A DNA stretch of 64,000 nt from Pseudogemmobacter bohemicus (GTDB taxonomy: Bacteria > Pseudomonadota > Alphaproteobacteria > Rhodobacterales > Rhodobacteraceae), in assembly GCF_003290025.1 (NCBI RefSeq), contig NZ_QNHG01000002.1:1-64000 (forward strand), written 5' to 3'. Position numbers and translations under genes: made by a program. Shown here one piece after another: positions 54,976 through 63,957 of the stretch. Under the pieces are notes generated by a model. The model was given only the letters and a program-made list of their open reading frames with translations, did no database searches and was not told the DNA's origin. Every line of letters starts with the position of its first letter. Position 1 is the stretch's first letter.

Positions 54976-55400
54976 ATGCTTCGTCCAGCAGAGATCCGCG
55001 ATCAGGACATCCTGGTGAACGCGATCCTCGCCGGCACCCCGGCGGAGCGGATCCAGGCGAAGATGGAACAGCTGGAGACGCGCCAGAAGCAGTTGGAGAA
55101 AGACCTGGCCACCGCCCCTGCCCCCGGCTCGACCATCGGCATCCACCCGAAGATGGCAGAGAACTGAAAACAAAGGATCCAGGCGCTGATCGCTGACCTT
55201 ACGGAGCCGGGCCAGGAGGGCGAAGCGCGGGAGGCGATCCGGGGGCTGATCGAGAAGATCGTGGCGACACCGATGCCTACCAAGGGCAAGCGGATGACGC
55301 TGGATCTGGTGCTTCACGGCGATCTGGCTGGGATTTTGGCCATGAGCCTTGGTGCCGACCAGATATCCGGACAACAAAAAACCTCCCTTTTACAGAAGGT
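54976..55400 (+). pseudogene. C-terminal remnant of a serine recombinase
   Basis: The frame encodes the end-region of large serine recombinases: ILAGTPAERIQAKMEQLETR, LEKDLATAPAPGST and RIQALIADLTEPGQ. It ends in EAIRGLIEKIVATP. An in-frame TGA at 55165-55167 interrupts it. The resolvase catalytic domain and zinc ribbon are absent. The frame stays open to a TGA at 55477-55479, over the phhA 3' end, but similarity fades after about 55,380. Confidence 0.7.
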
Positions 55401-55403
55401 TGA

Positions 55404-55793
55404 TCAAAGTGTAGGTTTCTGGTTGCGGGGGCGGGATTGCGCCTTTGCTTCGCAAAGACAGAGAACCGGCTCGCCGTGATCGGTGATCACCGTGGCGTCA
55501 GGTGCGAAACGGTCGAGTTTTCGGGCCAGATCGGTGTCGAGGCCGGTCAGCCCATCCGTGTCATGGGTGGTCAGCGTAACATCGACGATATTATACCGGT
55601 TTGACCATTCCGGATGGTGATTGGCGCGCTCTGCCGCGAGGGCGGCACGGGACATGAAGGCCCAGGCCTCAGAGAAGCTGCGGAATTTCCAGATCTTGCG
55701 CAGCGCATCGCGCCCGGAGACCGCTCGCCAGCCGGTGGCTTCCAGCGCGGGAAGTTGTTCTTCGCGTTCGGTTTTGGTCAGTGGCGTGGCCAT
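55404..55793 (-). CDS. phhA: Pterin-4a-carbinolamine dehydratase
   Basis: This 129-residue protein recycles tetrahydrobiopterin after aromatic amino-acid hydroxylation. The family signature is ERANHHPEWSNRYNIVDVTLTTHD. Relatives usually end shortly after LARKLD; this one continues about 30 residues (PDATVITDHGEPVLCLCEAKAQ...), reading into sequence next to the recombinase remnant. The tail may be a scar of that insertion. The start MATPLTKTERE follows a GGGAGGG site, 16 bases after the GNAT gene. Confidence 0.9.
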   Translation of the reverse strand: MATPLTKTEREEQLPALEATGWRAVSGRDALRKIWKFRSFSEAWAFMSRAALAAERANHHPEWSNRYNIVDVTLTTHDTDGLTGLDTDLARKLDRFAPDATVITDHGEPVLCLCEAKAQSRPRNQKPTL

Positions 55794-55809
55794 GGCACCC
55801 TCCCTTTGG

Positions 55810-56967
55810 TCAATCGGCCTCTCCGCTGCGGCGGAACGGGCCGTAATGGGTGAGGATTTCGATCTCTTCATCCATTGCAAGCGATTCGCGTGCCACGAAA
55901 TCGGCGACGGCGCAGCGGAAGCCCGGATCGGTGATATGGTGCAGGGACCAGGTCTCCTGGGGCAGGTAGCCGCGCGCGAGTTTGTGTTCGCCCTGGGCGC
56001 CGGCCTCGACCCGTTGCAGGCCCTGCGCGATGGCATAGTCGATGGCCTGGTAGTAGCAGAGCTCGAAATGCAGTGCCGGGTAATCGGCCAGCGCGCCCCA
56101 ATAGCGGCCGAACAGCGTGTCGCGGCCGATGAAGTTCAGTGCGCCCGCCACCGGGGTAGCACCGTCAAAGGCCAGGACCAGCAGCATGTCATCCCGCATC
56201 GTCTGGTGAAACGCGCGGAATGCCTCGCGGGTAAGATAGGGGCGGCCCCATTTGCGGGACCCGGTATCCTGGTAGAAAGCCCAGAAAGCATTCCAGTGTT
56301 CGGGCTCGATCTGGTCGCCGCTGAGGGCGCGGATGGTCAGGCCATGGACGCGGGCGGCCTCGCGTTCTTTGCGGATCATCTTCCGTTTGCGCGAGGACAG
56401 ATCGGCGAGAAAATCGTCAAAGCTGGCATAACCCCGGTTCAGCCAGTGGAATTGCTGGCTCTTGCGGGCGATGAGGTCCTGGAATCCTTCCAGGGCCTGC
56501 GCCTCTTCTGCGGTGCAGAAGGTGACATGCAGCGACGAGATCTGATTGCTGCCGGTGATCGAAATGGCGGCCTCGGCCAGCGCCTCGCGACAGCGGGCCG
56601 GGCCAAGGAGGCGCCGGCCGGTCACCGGGGTGAAGGGCACCGCCGCCTGGAGTTTCGGGTAATAGCGGCCGCCGGCGCGCTCATAAGCCTCGGCCCAGCC
56701 ATGGTCGAAGATATATTCGCCCTGGCTGTGGGTCTTGAGCCAGAGCGGCATCAGCGCGGCGGGGCGGCCGCCCTCCGAGAGGATCAGGGGCTTCGGCAGC
56801 CAGCCGGTCTTGCCGCCGGTCGAACCGGAGACCTCCAGCGCCAGCAAAAAGCGATGGGTGGTGAACGGGTCGATGGGGCGGCCCCGGGCCTGTTCCGGCG
56901 CGGCAATCGCATCCCAGAGGGCGGCAGGGATTTCGGCCAGACTGTCAGCGAGGGTGATATCGGCCAT
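55810..56967 (-). CDS. GNAT-fold acetyltransferase, peptidogalycan/FemAB-like (DUF482)
   Basis: This 385-residue protein belongs to the family of large GNAT proteins related to FemAB. Segments include LSSRKRKMIRKEREAA, GALNFIGRDTLFGRYWG and RVEAGAQGEHKLARGY. It is probably cytoplasmic. It sits in a tight unit with ridA, the phosphodiesterase gene and phhA. Its substrate is unknown. Confidence 0.85.
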   Translation of the reverse strand: MADITLADSLAEIPAALWDAIAAPEQARGRPIDPFTTHRFLLALEVSGSTGGKTGWLPKPLILSEGGRPAALMPLWLKTHSQGEYIFDHGWAEAYERAGGRYYPKLQAAVPFTPVTGRRLLGPARCREALAEAAISITGSNQISSLHVTFCTAEEAQALEGFQDLIARKSQQFHWLNRGYASFDDFLADLSSRKRKMIRKEREAARVHGLTIRALSGDQIEPEHWNAFWAFYQDTGSRKWGRPYLTREAFRAFHQTMRDDMLLVLAFDGATPVAGALNFIGRDTLFGRYWGALADYPALHFELCYYQAIDYAIAQGLQRVEAGAQGEHKLARGYLPQETWSLHHITDPGFRCAVADFVARESLAMDEEIEILTHYGPFRRSGEAD

Positions 56968-57027
56968 CGCGATCCTGTTCCGGGGCGGGGTCTTCCTGCG
57001 GTTAAGATGGGGCGGGATGCCTTTGGG

Positions 57028-57798
57028 TCAAGCCGGGATCACCGCGAGATAGGATTCAAAGGTCACATTCTGCGCGATGGTGCGGGCCTTTGCCTCGGCC
57101 CCGGGCGAGCGGATCGTCCAGCACAGGATCGCTGCGCCCTGCCCCTTCAGCGCGGCCACACGCGGGCGGGCAAGATCGGCGGCCTCATGGCTGATGAAAG
57201 AGGCGCCTGTACAGTCGTAATCCGGAATGTCGCGCAGGCGGTCGCAGGTGGCCCGGTCCAGCGGCGCCCAGTCATCAGGGTCATAGGCCGATGTGGTGAT
57301 CCCGCGCGGAACCTCGGGCGCGAGCCGGGCCATATGGGCGATGGAATGCGGGTTGAAGGACATCACCGCCACATCGCCCCGATAATCGGCCAGCAGGCGG
57401 GCAGTTTCGGCCTCCAGCCTGCCATCGGTGTCGGACATGGTCAGGCTCTGGTCCTTCAGCTCGATCAGCAGCGGCACCTGGCCGGCGACGAGATCCAGCA
57501 CCTGGGCGAGGGTGGGAATGGGGTCCTCACCGTCTTTCAGGATGATCCGGCCCAGCTCTTCGGCTGTGCGTGCATTTACCGGGCCGGTCTCAGCGGTCAG
57601 ACGGTCGAGACCCTCATCGTGAAAGACCATCGCCACACCGTCCTGCGACAGCTGCAGGTCGACCTCAATAGCATAGCCGGCACGAATGGCGGCCCGGATC
57701 GCGGCCGGAGAATTCTCGATGACCCCCCTGCCACGATCATGCAGCGCGCGATGGGCGACGGGCAGATGCAGGAACGAGGCCGGCAGGGGGATCCGCAT
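57028..57798 (-). CDS. Glycerophosphodiester phosphodiesterase
   Basis: This 256-residue cytoplasmic enzyme has the GDPD barrel. The catalytic HRALHDRGRG and the metal ligands in AIEVDLQLSQDGVAMVFHDEGL are conserved. It hydrolyses glycerophosphodiesters to glycerol-3-phosphate. It has no signal peptide, so it is the UgpQ-like form. It starts 2 bases after the ridA stop codon. Confidence 0.94.
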   Translation of the reverse strand: MRIPLPASFLHLPVAHRALHDRGRGVIENSPAAIRAAIRAGYAIEVDLQLSQDGVAMVFHDEGLDRLTAETGPVNARTAEELGRIILKDGEDPIPTLAQVLDLVAGQVPLLIELKDQSLTMSDTDGRLEAETARLLADYRGDVAVMSFNPHSIAHMARLAPEVPRGITTSAYDPDDWAPLDRATCDRLRDIPDYDCTGASFISHEAADLARPRVAALKGQGAAILCWTIRSPGAEAKARTIAQNVTFESYLAVIPA

Positions 57799-57800
57799 GA

Positions 57801-58259
57801 TCAGGCGATCTCGAAAATCGCGTCGATTTCCACCGCAACGCCAAGCGGCAGCGAGTTCGACGATACGGCAGCGCGGGCGTGGCGGCCTTTATCGCCCAGC
57901 ACCTCGACCATGAAGTCGGAGGCGCCGTTGATCACCTTGGGCTGGTCGGTGAAATCGGGAGTGGAATTGACGAACCCGGTCAGTTTGACCAGCCGGATGA
58001 TGCGGTTCAGATCACCGCCGCAGGCGGCTTTAGCCTGGGACAGGAGCGAGATCGCGCAACGCCGCGCGGCATTGGCGCCCTGTTCTACCGAGAGGTCAGA
58101 GCCCAGCTTGCCTTTGATCGGGCCGTTTTCGTCTGCACTGATCTGGCCGGAAACATAGACCAGAGTGCCGCTTTGCACGAATCCCACATAGTTCGCGACC
58201 GGGGCCGGCGCCTCGGGAAGGGTGACGCCGAGCGCTTTCAGACGGGCTTCGATGGACAT
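57801..58259 (-). CDS. RidA-family reactive intermediate deaminase
   Basis: This 152-residue protein has the RidA/YjgF fold. Family marks are PAPVANYVGFVQSGTLVYVSG and the C-terminal segment RAAVSSNSLPLGVAVEIDAIFEI. RidA removes reactive enamines made by PLP enzymes. The catalytic Arg of archetypal RidA is represented by Arg in GRHARAAV, so activity is plausible. It heads the ridA-GDPD-GNAT-phhA unit. Confidence 0.92.
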   Translation of the reverse strand: MSIEARLKALGVTLPEAPAPVANYVGFVQSGTLVYVSGQISADENGPIKGKLGSDLSVEQGANAARRCAISLLSQAKAACGGDLNRIIRLVKLTGFVNSTPDFTDQPKVINGASDFMVEVLGDKGRHARAAVSSNSLPLGVAVEIDAIFEIA

Positions 58260-58332
58260 GGGATTCTCCGCTGATGGGTTTCGCAGCAGAGCCTAGCCGC
58301 AGCCCGCCCGGGCGACAAGCAGGGCACCGCAA

Positions 58333-58378
58333 ACGATTTCTTGCAAGAAATCGTGCCGGAGTTTTGCAAAACTCCGGC
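58333..58378 (-). terminator. Twin palindromes 3' of the type I secretion adaptor gene
   Basis: ACGATTTCTTG/CAAGAAATCGT (22 bases) and GCCGGAGTTTTG/CAAAACTCCGGC (24 bases) are perfect palindromes placed end to end, directly against the adaptor stop codon. Confidence 0.7.
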
Positions 58379-59698
58379 TCAGCTCTCGCGGAAAGCGCGG
58401 TTGAAATAGTCCATGAAGGGTTTCACCAGATAGCCGATCGGGGTGCGGGCATCGGTCTGGATAAAGGCTTCGACCGGCATCCCGGGCATCAGTTGCAACC
58501 CTTCAAGCTTGTCGATCTCGCCCTCGTCCGGCACGATCTCGACCCGGTAGTAGCTGGCTTGGGTCGCCTGATCACTGAAGGCATCCGCCGATACCACCGT
58601 CACCTTGCCCTGAAGATGCGGCGTGGTGCGCGAGGAAAAGGCCGAGAAGACCAGTTCCACCGCCTGGCCGACATGCAGCTGGTCAATGTCGATGGGGGAG
58701 ACCTGGGCCGCAATCACCAGCGGCCGGTCCTGCGGCACGATATAAAGCAGCGGATCTGCGGGGCGGATCACGGCGCGGGGCGTGGTCACACCAAGCCCCA
58801 GCACAATCCCGGCCACCGGAGTGCGGATATCCAGCCGCGCCACCTGTTCGCGCAATGCGCGGCGGCGCTCGGCCAGTTCCAGCTCCATCGGCGCAATCTC
58901 GCGCAGCCGGTCGGTCGCTTCCTCGCGGCGGCGGATGTCGATGCTGCCGATCACCACATTGATCTCGGTGATGCGTTCCTCGGCCTGGGCGCGGGTGGAG
59001 ATCAGGTCACCCGTCTGGCCCAGAAGCCGCGCCTCTTCGCGCTGCAACGCCAGCACCGAAGCCGCCTGGGTCAGCCCGCGTTCCAGGAGGCTCTTCTGGC
59101 TGGTCAGCTCCTGGCGGATCAGATCCAGCTGGATACGGATCGCCTCGGATTGCGCATCAATCCCGGTGATCCGCGCATTGATCTGGTCGATCTGGCGGAT
59201 CAGCTGTTCCGCCTCTTTCGCCGAGGTCGCACGCCGCGCCTCGAACAGGCTGATCTGGCCGTCGATCTGGCCCTGTACCTCGGGGCGGATTTCAGCCTCG
59301 GCCAGCAAGTCTTCGGGGAATGCCAGTTCGGCGACATTGTCACGCTCGGCCTCAAGCCGCACCCGTTGCGAGATCACCTCGGAAAGCTGGCCTTCGACAA
59401 TCGCCAGTTCCGAATGCAACAGCGTGCCGTCCAGCCGGATCAGCACATCGCCGGCCTCGACCTTCTGACCCTCGATCACCTCGATTGCGGCCACCACACC
59501 GCCATCAGGATGCTGGATGACCTGGCGGTTCTGTTCGACCTCGATCTGGCCGACGGCCACGATGGCGCCCGAAAGGCTGGCCATCGCGCCCCAGACGCCA
59601 AAACCGCCGATCAGCGCGAAAAGTGCCAGAAAGCCGATGATCATCGGGCCGCGCATCGACCATTGGCTCAGGCCGGTATCGGAAGCAGGCCCGCTCAT
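58379..59698 (-). CDS. Type I secretion periplasmic adaptor, HlyD/PrsE family
   Basis: This 439-residue membrane fusion protein links an inner-membrane ABC exporter to an outer-membrane channel. One membrane helix is near residues 19-45 ([19 protein letters not shown]). Lipoyl-like half-motifs and a long coiled coil with repeated helices follow (about 90-270). The C-terminal segment [22 protein letters not shown] is typical of PrsE-like proteins. It overlaps the ABC gene upstream by 4 bases. That partner is broken, so this gene may be orphaned. Confidence 0.9.
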   Translation of the reverse strand: MSGPASDTGLSQWSMRGPMIIGFLALFALIGGFGVWGAMASLSGAIVAVGQIEVEQNRQVIQHPDGGVVAAIEVIEGQKVEAGDVLIRLDGTLLHSELAIVEGQLSEVISQRVRLEAERDNVAELAFPEDLLAEAEIRPEVQGQIDGQISLFEARRATSAKEAEQLIRQIDQINARITGIDAQSEAIRIQLDLIRQELTSQKSLLERGLTQAASVLALQREEARLLGQTGDLISTRAQAEERITEINVVIGSIDIRRREEATDRLREIAPMELELAERRRALREQVARLDIRTPVAGIVLGLGVTTPRAVIRPADPLLYIVPQDRPLVIAAQVSPIDIDQLHVGQAVELVFSAFSSRTTPHLQGKVTVVSADAFSDQATQASYYRVEIVPDEGEIDKLEGLQLMPGMPVEAFIQTDARTPIGYLVKPFMDYFNRAFRES

Positions 59699-60781
59699 TG
59701 CACGCCTCCCTGGCTGGCGGGGCTTTGCACGCCCTGGATCGGCCGCGCGATATCTCCGGCATTCTTGACCGCCTCGCGCAGCACCTGGTCACGCGGGCCG
59801 AAATTCTGCACCATTCCGTCTTTCATCAGCATCAGGAGCTCGCATTCCTGGATCGCCGCCGGCCGGTGCGCCATGATGAACACCGCGCAGCCATCGGCTT
59901 TGGCCTGGCGGATCGCCTGGTTCAGGGCCAGCGAGCCGTCATTGTCGAGATTGGAGTTCGGCTCATCCAGCACCAGCATTACCGGATTGCCGTAAAACGC
60001 CCGGGCAAGTCCGATCCGCTGGATCTGCCCGCCCGAAAGCTGGCCGCCCATGCTGGTCACCGGCGTGTCATAGCCCTTGGGCAGATGCAGGATCAGATCA
60101 TGCACCGCCGCTTTCTTCGCCGCCTCGACGATCTTTTCCGGATCGGCCTTCTCATCAAGCCGCGAGATATTCTCGGCGATAGTGCCATCGAACAGGGTCA
60201 CGCGCTGCGGCAGATAGCCGATATAGCTGCCCAGCACGTCCGGATCGTATTGATCCAGCGTCGCGCCATCCAGCCGGACCGTCCCCGCCGCCGCCGGCCA
60301 GACCCCGCAAAGCGCCCGCGCCAGAGAAGATTTCCCCGATCCCGACAGCCCGATCACCCCGATGGCCTGGCCCGGATCCACCCGGAAGGACACACCGCGC
60401 AACACGGGGCGGGTATCGCCGGGCGGCAGCACCGCAAGCCCTGCGACCTCGATCCGGCCGGTCGGGCGCGGCAATGCGGTGCGGGGCACCTCGCGCGGCA
60501 CATCCGAGAGAAGCTTCGCCAGCCGGTCCCGCGCCGCCCGGGTTCTGGCCAGCATCGGCCATTGCCCGATGGTCTGCTCGATCGGCTGCAATGCGCGGCC
60601 AAGCAGGATCGAGCCCGCGATCATCGCCCCGGGGGACAATCTGCAGCATGTAAAGCGGCGAGGTCAGCATCAGCAGATTGGCAAAGACCGAGAAGAGGAA
60701 TGCCGCCAGCAACGCCCCCCGCGAGAGCGACCGGACCGAGGCAAGCTCACTCAGCCCGGATTGCGTGCTGTCTTTGGCCAA
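59695..60781 (-). pseudogene. Type I secretion ABC exporter, internal deletion
   Basis: The 5' part (TTG start at 60781 with GGAG 7 bases upstream) encodes LAKDSTQSGLSELASVRSLS and SPLYMLQI, the normal start of a PrsD-type exporter. At about 60,640 it jumps, in a different frame, to SPGAMIAGSILLGRALQPIEQ, which normally lies some 200-250 residues later. Most of the membrane domain is therefore missing. The ATPase domain is intact (GLSGSGKS, LSGGQIQRIGLARA, LVLDEPNSNLD) and forms a 314-residue frame from 60639. Without the membrane helices no export channel can form. Confidence 0.85.
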
Positions 60782-60980
60782 TGCAATTCTCCAGATGTCA
60801 CAAAAATCTCTCAGTAAACGCCCGGATTTTGGCCGAAGCCTGCCGCCCCGGGCCGCGTCGCACGAATGTCCGTTGTCTTGAGCTTTGCCACACCGTAAGC
60901 CTCTGACGCAATATGCCTGCAATCTTGCCCGTGTTTTGTGGCCCCGGCCACCCGTCATATGCCGCCCCGAGATCCTGTTG

Positions 60981-61769
60981 ATGACCGCAACCTGCCCGCC
61001 TTTTCCCTTTGCGCCCCGCCCCATTCTGCTCGCCCTCGGGCTGAGCGCATTGAGCGCCTGCGCCCAGGCGCCCTCGGCCGATGGCGTCAGTGACCCGCTT
61101 GAGCCGGTGAATCGCGGTGTTCACGCGGTGAATAAGGGGCTTGATACGGTAATCGTGCGGCCGGCCTCGAAAGCCTATGGCACGGTGGTGCCGGGGCCGG
61201 TGCGCCAGGGGGTTTCCAATGTGGCGGATACGCTGGATCTGCCGGGCGTGGTGGTGAATCAGGTGCTGCAGGCCCGGATCGGCGAGGCCACCACCAACAC
61301 GCTGCGCCTTGCGGTGAATGCGACTGCGGGGATCGGCGGGCTGTTCGATGTGGCCTCGGTGCTGGGCATGCCGAAGACGGATGCCGATTTCGGCCAGACG
61401 CTCGCCGTCTGGGGTGTCGGCGAAGGCCCCTATGTCGAGCTGCCCATCGAAGGGCCCTCGACCGCGCGCGACACGGTCGGGCTTGTGGTCGATCTCGCGA
61501 TGAACCCGCTGAACAATGTCTTCGACGGCAATGATGCGGATGCGACCCTGGCGATTGAGGGCCTGTCACGATTGAATGATCGCTACCGCTATTCCGATAC
61601 GATCGATTCGATCCTATATGACAGCGCTGACAGCTATGCCCAGCTCCGGCTGCTTTACCTGCAGAACCGGCGGCATGAGATCGCGAAAGCGAAGGGTGGC
61701 ACGGGCGGGGAAGATGGTGACTTCATCGACCCCTATGAGGAAGATTTCATTGATCCCTATGCGGATTGA
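60981..61769 (+). CDS. mlaA: MlaA/VacJ outer-membrane lipoprotein
   Basis: This 262-residue lipoprotein takes part in retrograde phospholipid transport that keeps outer-membrane asymmetry. The lipobox is LSAC with Cys27. The family core runs from SDPLEPVNRGVHAVNKGLD through PLNNVFDG to the acidic C terminus. MTATCPPF was taken as start because it gives a normal signal peptide; an upstream in-frame extension is basic and unlikely. mlaC follows by 16 bases. Confidence 0.92.
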   Translation: MTATCPPFPFAPRPILLALGLSALSACAQAPSADGVSDPLEPVNRGVHAVNKGLDTVIVRPASKAYGTVVPGPVRQGVSNVADTLDLPGVVVNQVLQARIGEATTNTLRLAVNATAGIGGLFDVASVLGMPKTDADFGQTLAVWGVGEGPYVELPIEGPSTARDTVGLVVDLAMNPLNNVFDGNDADATLAIEGLSRLNDRYRYSDTIDSILYDSADSYAQLRLLYLQNRRHEIAKAKGGTGGEDGDFIDPYEEDFIDPYAD

Positions 61770-61785
61770 CGCTGCGAGGACTGAC

Positions 61786-62397
61786 ATGTCTGGTACTTTT
61801 GTTTCCGGCCTTTCGCGCCGCCACTTTCTCGGAACCGGGCTTGCGGCTGCCGCAGCCCTGGGTGCCATGCCCGCTTTCGCGCTGTCTGATGCCGAGGCAC
61901 GGGCGCTGATCGACAAGGCAGTGGCTGATATCAACGCGATCATCAATTCGGGCCGCTCCGAGGCCCAGATGTATCCCGCCTTTGAGAAGCTCTTCGCGAC
62001 CTATGCGGATGTGCCGCAAATCGCGCGCTCGGCGCTTGGCCCGGCGGCGAAGACGGCCTCCAAGGCGCAGCTCCAGTCCTTCACCACGGCCTATCAGGGC
62101 TATGTCAGCCGTAAATATGGCCGCCGCTTCCGCGAATTCATCGGCGGGCGGATCGAGGTGACCGGCGCCCGGCCGGTAAAAAGCTATTTCGAGGTGATCT
62201 CGACCGCCTATCTGAAAGGCGAAAGCCCCTTCGAGGTGCGCTGGCATGTCTCGAACAAAAGCGGCAAGAACCTGTTCTTCAATATCATCATCGAGGGTGT
62301 GAACATGCTCGCCTCGGAACGCACCGAGATTGGCGCGATGCTTGATAAGCGCAAAGGCGATGTCGATGCGCTGGTGCAGGATCTGCAAAGGGCCTGA
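61786..62397 (+). CDS. mlaC: MlaC, periplasmic phospholipid-binding protein
   Basis: This 203-residue protein carries phospholipids between MlaA and the inner-membrane Mla ABC complex. It has a twin-arginine type signal (LSRRHFLGTGLAAAAALGAM, cleaved after PAFA), and the Tgt2 domain (FTTAYQGYVSRKYGRRFREF) follows. The GAGG site precedes the chosen start. The mlaFED genes are not in this window, so they must lie elsewhere. Confidence 0.9.
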   Translation: MSGTFVSGLSRRHFLGTGLAAAAALGAMPAFALSDAEARALIDKAVADINAIINSGRSEAQMYPAFEKLFATYADVPQIARSALGPAAKTASKAQLQSFTTAYQGYVSRKYGRRFREFIGGRIEVTGARPVKSYFEVISTAYLKGESPFEVRWHVSNKSGKNLFFNIIIEGVNMLASERTEIGAMLDKRKGDVDALVQDLQRA

Positions 62398-62422
62398 GCC
62401 CCGCTTGCGACCAGCCGGGGAA

Positions 62423-62500
62423 GCCTCCGGCGGGAGTATTTGGGTCAAGAGGAAATGCCGTCTTCCTCTTGACGAAAATACTCCCCGCGGAGCGATCCGC
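62423..62500. repeat. Dispersed 3'-end repeat, inverted pair between convergent genes
   Basis: The left arm GCCTCCGGCGGGAGTATTT, then GGTCAAGAGGAA, lies 3' of mlaC in its sense direction. The inverted right arm (TTCCTCTTGAC, then AAAATACTCC) is 3' of amtB in its sense direction. It closely matches the pair at 42190. Confidence 0.75.
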
Positions 62501-62532
62501 AGCTGCGGCGATCACCACGCTTAACCCAGAGA

Positions 62533-62563
62533 AAAGCCCGCCGGATCCAATCCGGCGGGCTTT
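62533..62563. terminator. Bidirectional terminator between mlaC and amtB
   Basis: AAAGCCCGCCGGAT pairs perfectly with ATCCGGCGGGCTTT (14 bp, 3-base loop). A T run follows on the minus strand, so amtB termination is likely. It also protects against read-through from mlaC. Confidence 0.93.
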
Positions 62564-62607
62564 GTCTTCCGGGGCAGTACGGGGCCGCGCGGCCCCGCAC
62601 CGTCTGA

Positions 62608-63957
62608 TCAGTAGTGATAGGCGCGCTCGCCATGCGAGGTGAGGTCGAGGCCTTCCCGCTCGGCTTCTTCCTTGACGCGCAGACCACCGGTCACGGCGCC
62701 GACCACCTTGTAAAGGACAAAGGACAGCACCGCGCAGTAGATGATGGTGATCCCGACCGCAGCAATCTGGTAGTAGACCTGCTCTGCCATGCCGCGCTCG
62801 GCCGGATAGCCCTGACCGCCCAGCGACGGGGCTGCGAAGATGCCTGCGCCGACCGCGCCGACGATGCCGCCGATGCCGTGGATGCCGAAGACATCGAGGC
62901 TGTCATCATAGCCCAGTTTCACCTTCACGACGGCGACGAAGTAGTAAGCCGCAGCCGAAGCGATTGCGCCGAGGAAGATCGCGCCGATCGGGCCGACCGC
63001 TCCGGCGGCCGGGGTGATGGCGACGAGGCCCGCAATCATGCCCGAGACACCGCCCAGCATCGAGGCCTTGCCGCGCAGCAGTGCTTCAACCAGAACCCAG
63101 CCGAGAATGCCGCCGGCGGTTGCGGTGAAGGTGTTGATCATCGCGAGGCCTGCCAGCGGGCCGGCACCCAGAGCCGAGCCGACATTGAACCCGAACCAGC
63201 CAACGAAGAGGATCGAGGCGCCAACCATGGTCAGCGTCAGCGAGTGGGGCTGCATGTTCTCTTTGCCATAGCCGACGCGTTTTCCAACGCAGATCGCGCC
63301 AACCAGGGCCGCGATACCGGCATTGATGTGAACAACCGTGCCGCCTGCAAAGTCAAACACTTCCCAGCCGAAGAAGAGACCATTCGGGTCCCATGCCATA
63401 TGCGCGACCGGGTAATAGACCACGGTGACCCACAGCAGCGAGAACAGAAGCGCCGCCGAGAATTTGATCCGCTCGGCAAAGGCGCCGATGATCAGCACCG
63501 GGGTGATTGAGGCGAAGGTCATCTGGAACGCGATGAAGACATATTCCGGGATGGTGCCCGAAAGGCTCTCCGGCCCCACACCGGCGAGGAAGAGTTTGCT
63601 GAAACCGCCGAAATAGGGGCCCTCGGCACCGCCAAAGGCAAAGGAATACCCGTAGACCACATAGGCGACCATCATCAGCGCGGCGATGGTGGTGGTCTGC
63701 ATCAGCACGGAAAGCATGTTCTTGGTGCGGACAAGACCGCCATAGAACAGCGCGATCCCCGGGAAGATCATAAAGAGCACGATGACGGTCGAAACCATCA
63801 TCCAGGCGGTGTCACCGGTATCAAGGGTCGGTGCGGCCTCGGCCACTTCGACAACCGCTTCCGCTGCCGCCTCGGTGGCTTCCTGAGCCAGGGCGGGCAG
63901 GCCGGCCACAAGCGACAATGCCGCCGCAAGACCGGTATATTTGACGAGTTTGTTCAT
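62608..63957 (-). CDS. amtB: Ammonium transporter AmtB
   Basis: This 449-residue channel moves ammonia or ammonium across the inner membrane. It starts with a cleavable signal-like segment (MNKLVKYTGLAAALSLVAGLPALAQ), and eleven membrane helices follow. Pore-lining His residues are in AHMAWDPNGLFF-like and GIHGIGG contexts. The usual partner glnK, which encodes the PII regulator, would lie upstream, beyond the window edge (43 bases away). Confidence 0.95.
   Translation of the reverse strand: MNKLVKYTGLAAALSLVAGLPALAQEATEAAAEAVVEVAEAAPTLDTGDTAWMMVSTVIVLFMIFPGIALFYGGLVRTKNMLSVLMQTTTIAALMMVAYVVYGYSFAFGGAEGPYFGGFSKLFLAGVGPESLSGTIPEYVFIAFQMTFASITPVLIIGAFAERIKFSAALLFSLLWVTVVYYPVAHMAWDPNGLFFGWEVFDFAGGTVVHINAGIAALVGAICVGKRVGYGKENMQPHSLTLTMVGASILFVGWFGFNVGSALGAGPLAGLAMINTFTATAGGILGWVLVEALLRGKASMLGGVSGMIAGLVAITPAAGAVGPIGAIFLGAIASAAAYYFVAVVKVKLGYDDSLDVFGIHGIGGIVGAVGAGIFAAPSLGGQGYPAERGMAEQVYYQIAAVGITIIYCAVLSFVLYKVVGAVTGGLRVKEEAEREGLDLTSHGERAYHY

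Noticed and set aside
62614-63510. Plus-strand frame of 298 codons opposite amtB
   Set aside because: Antisense shadow of a membrane protein gene, with Asp/Arg/Gly-biased composition.
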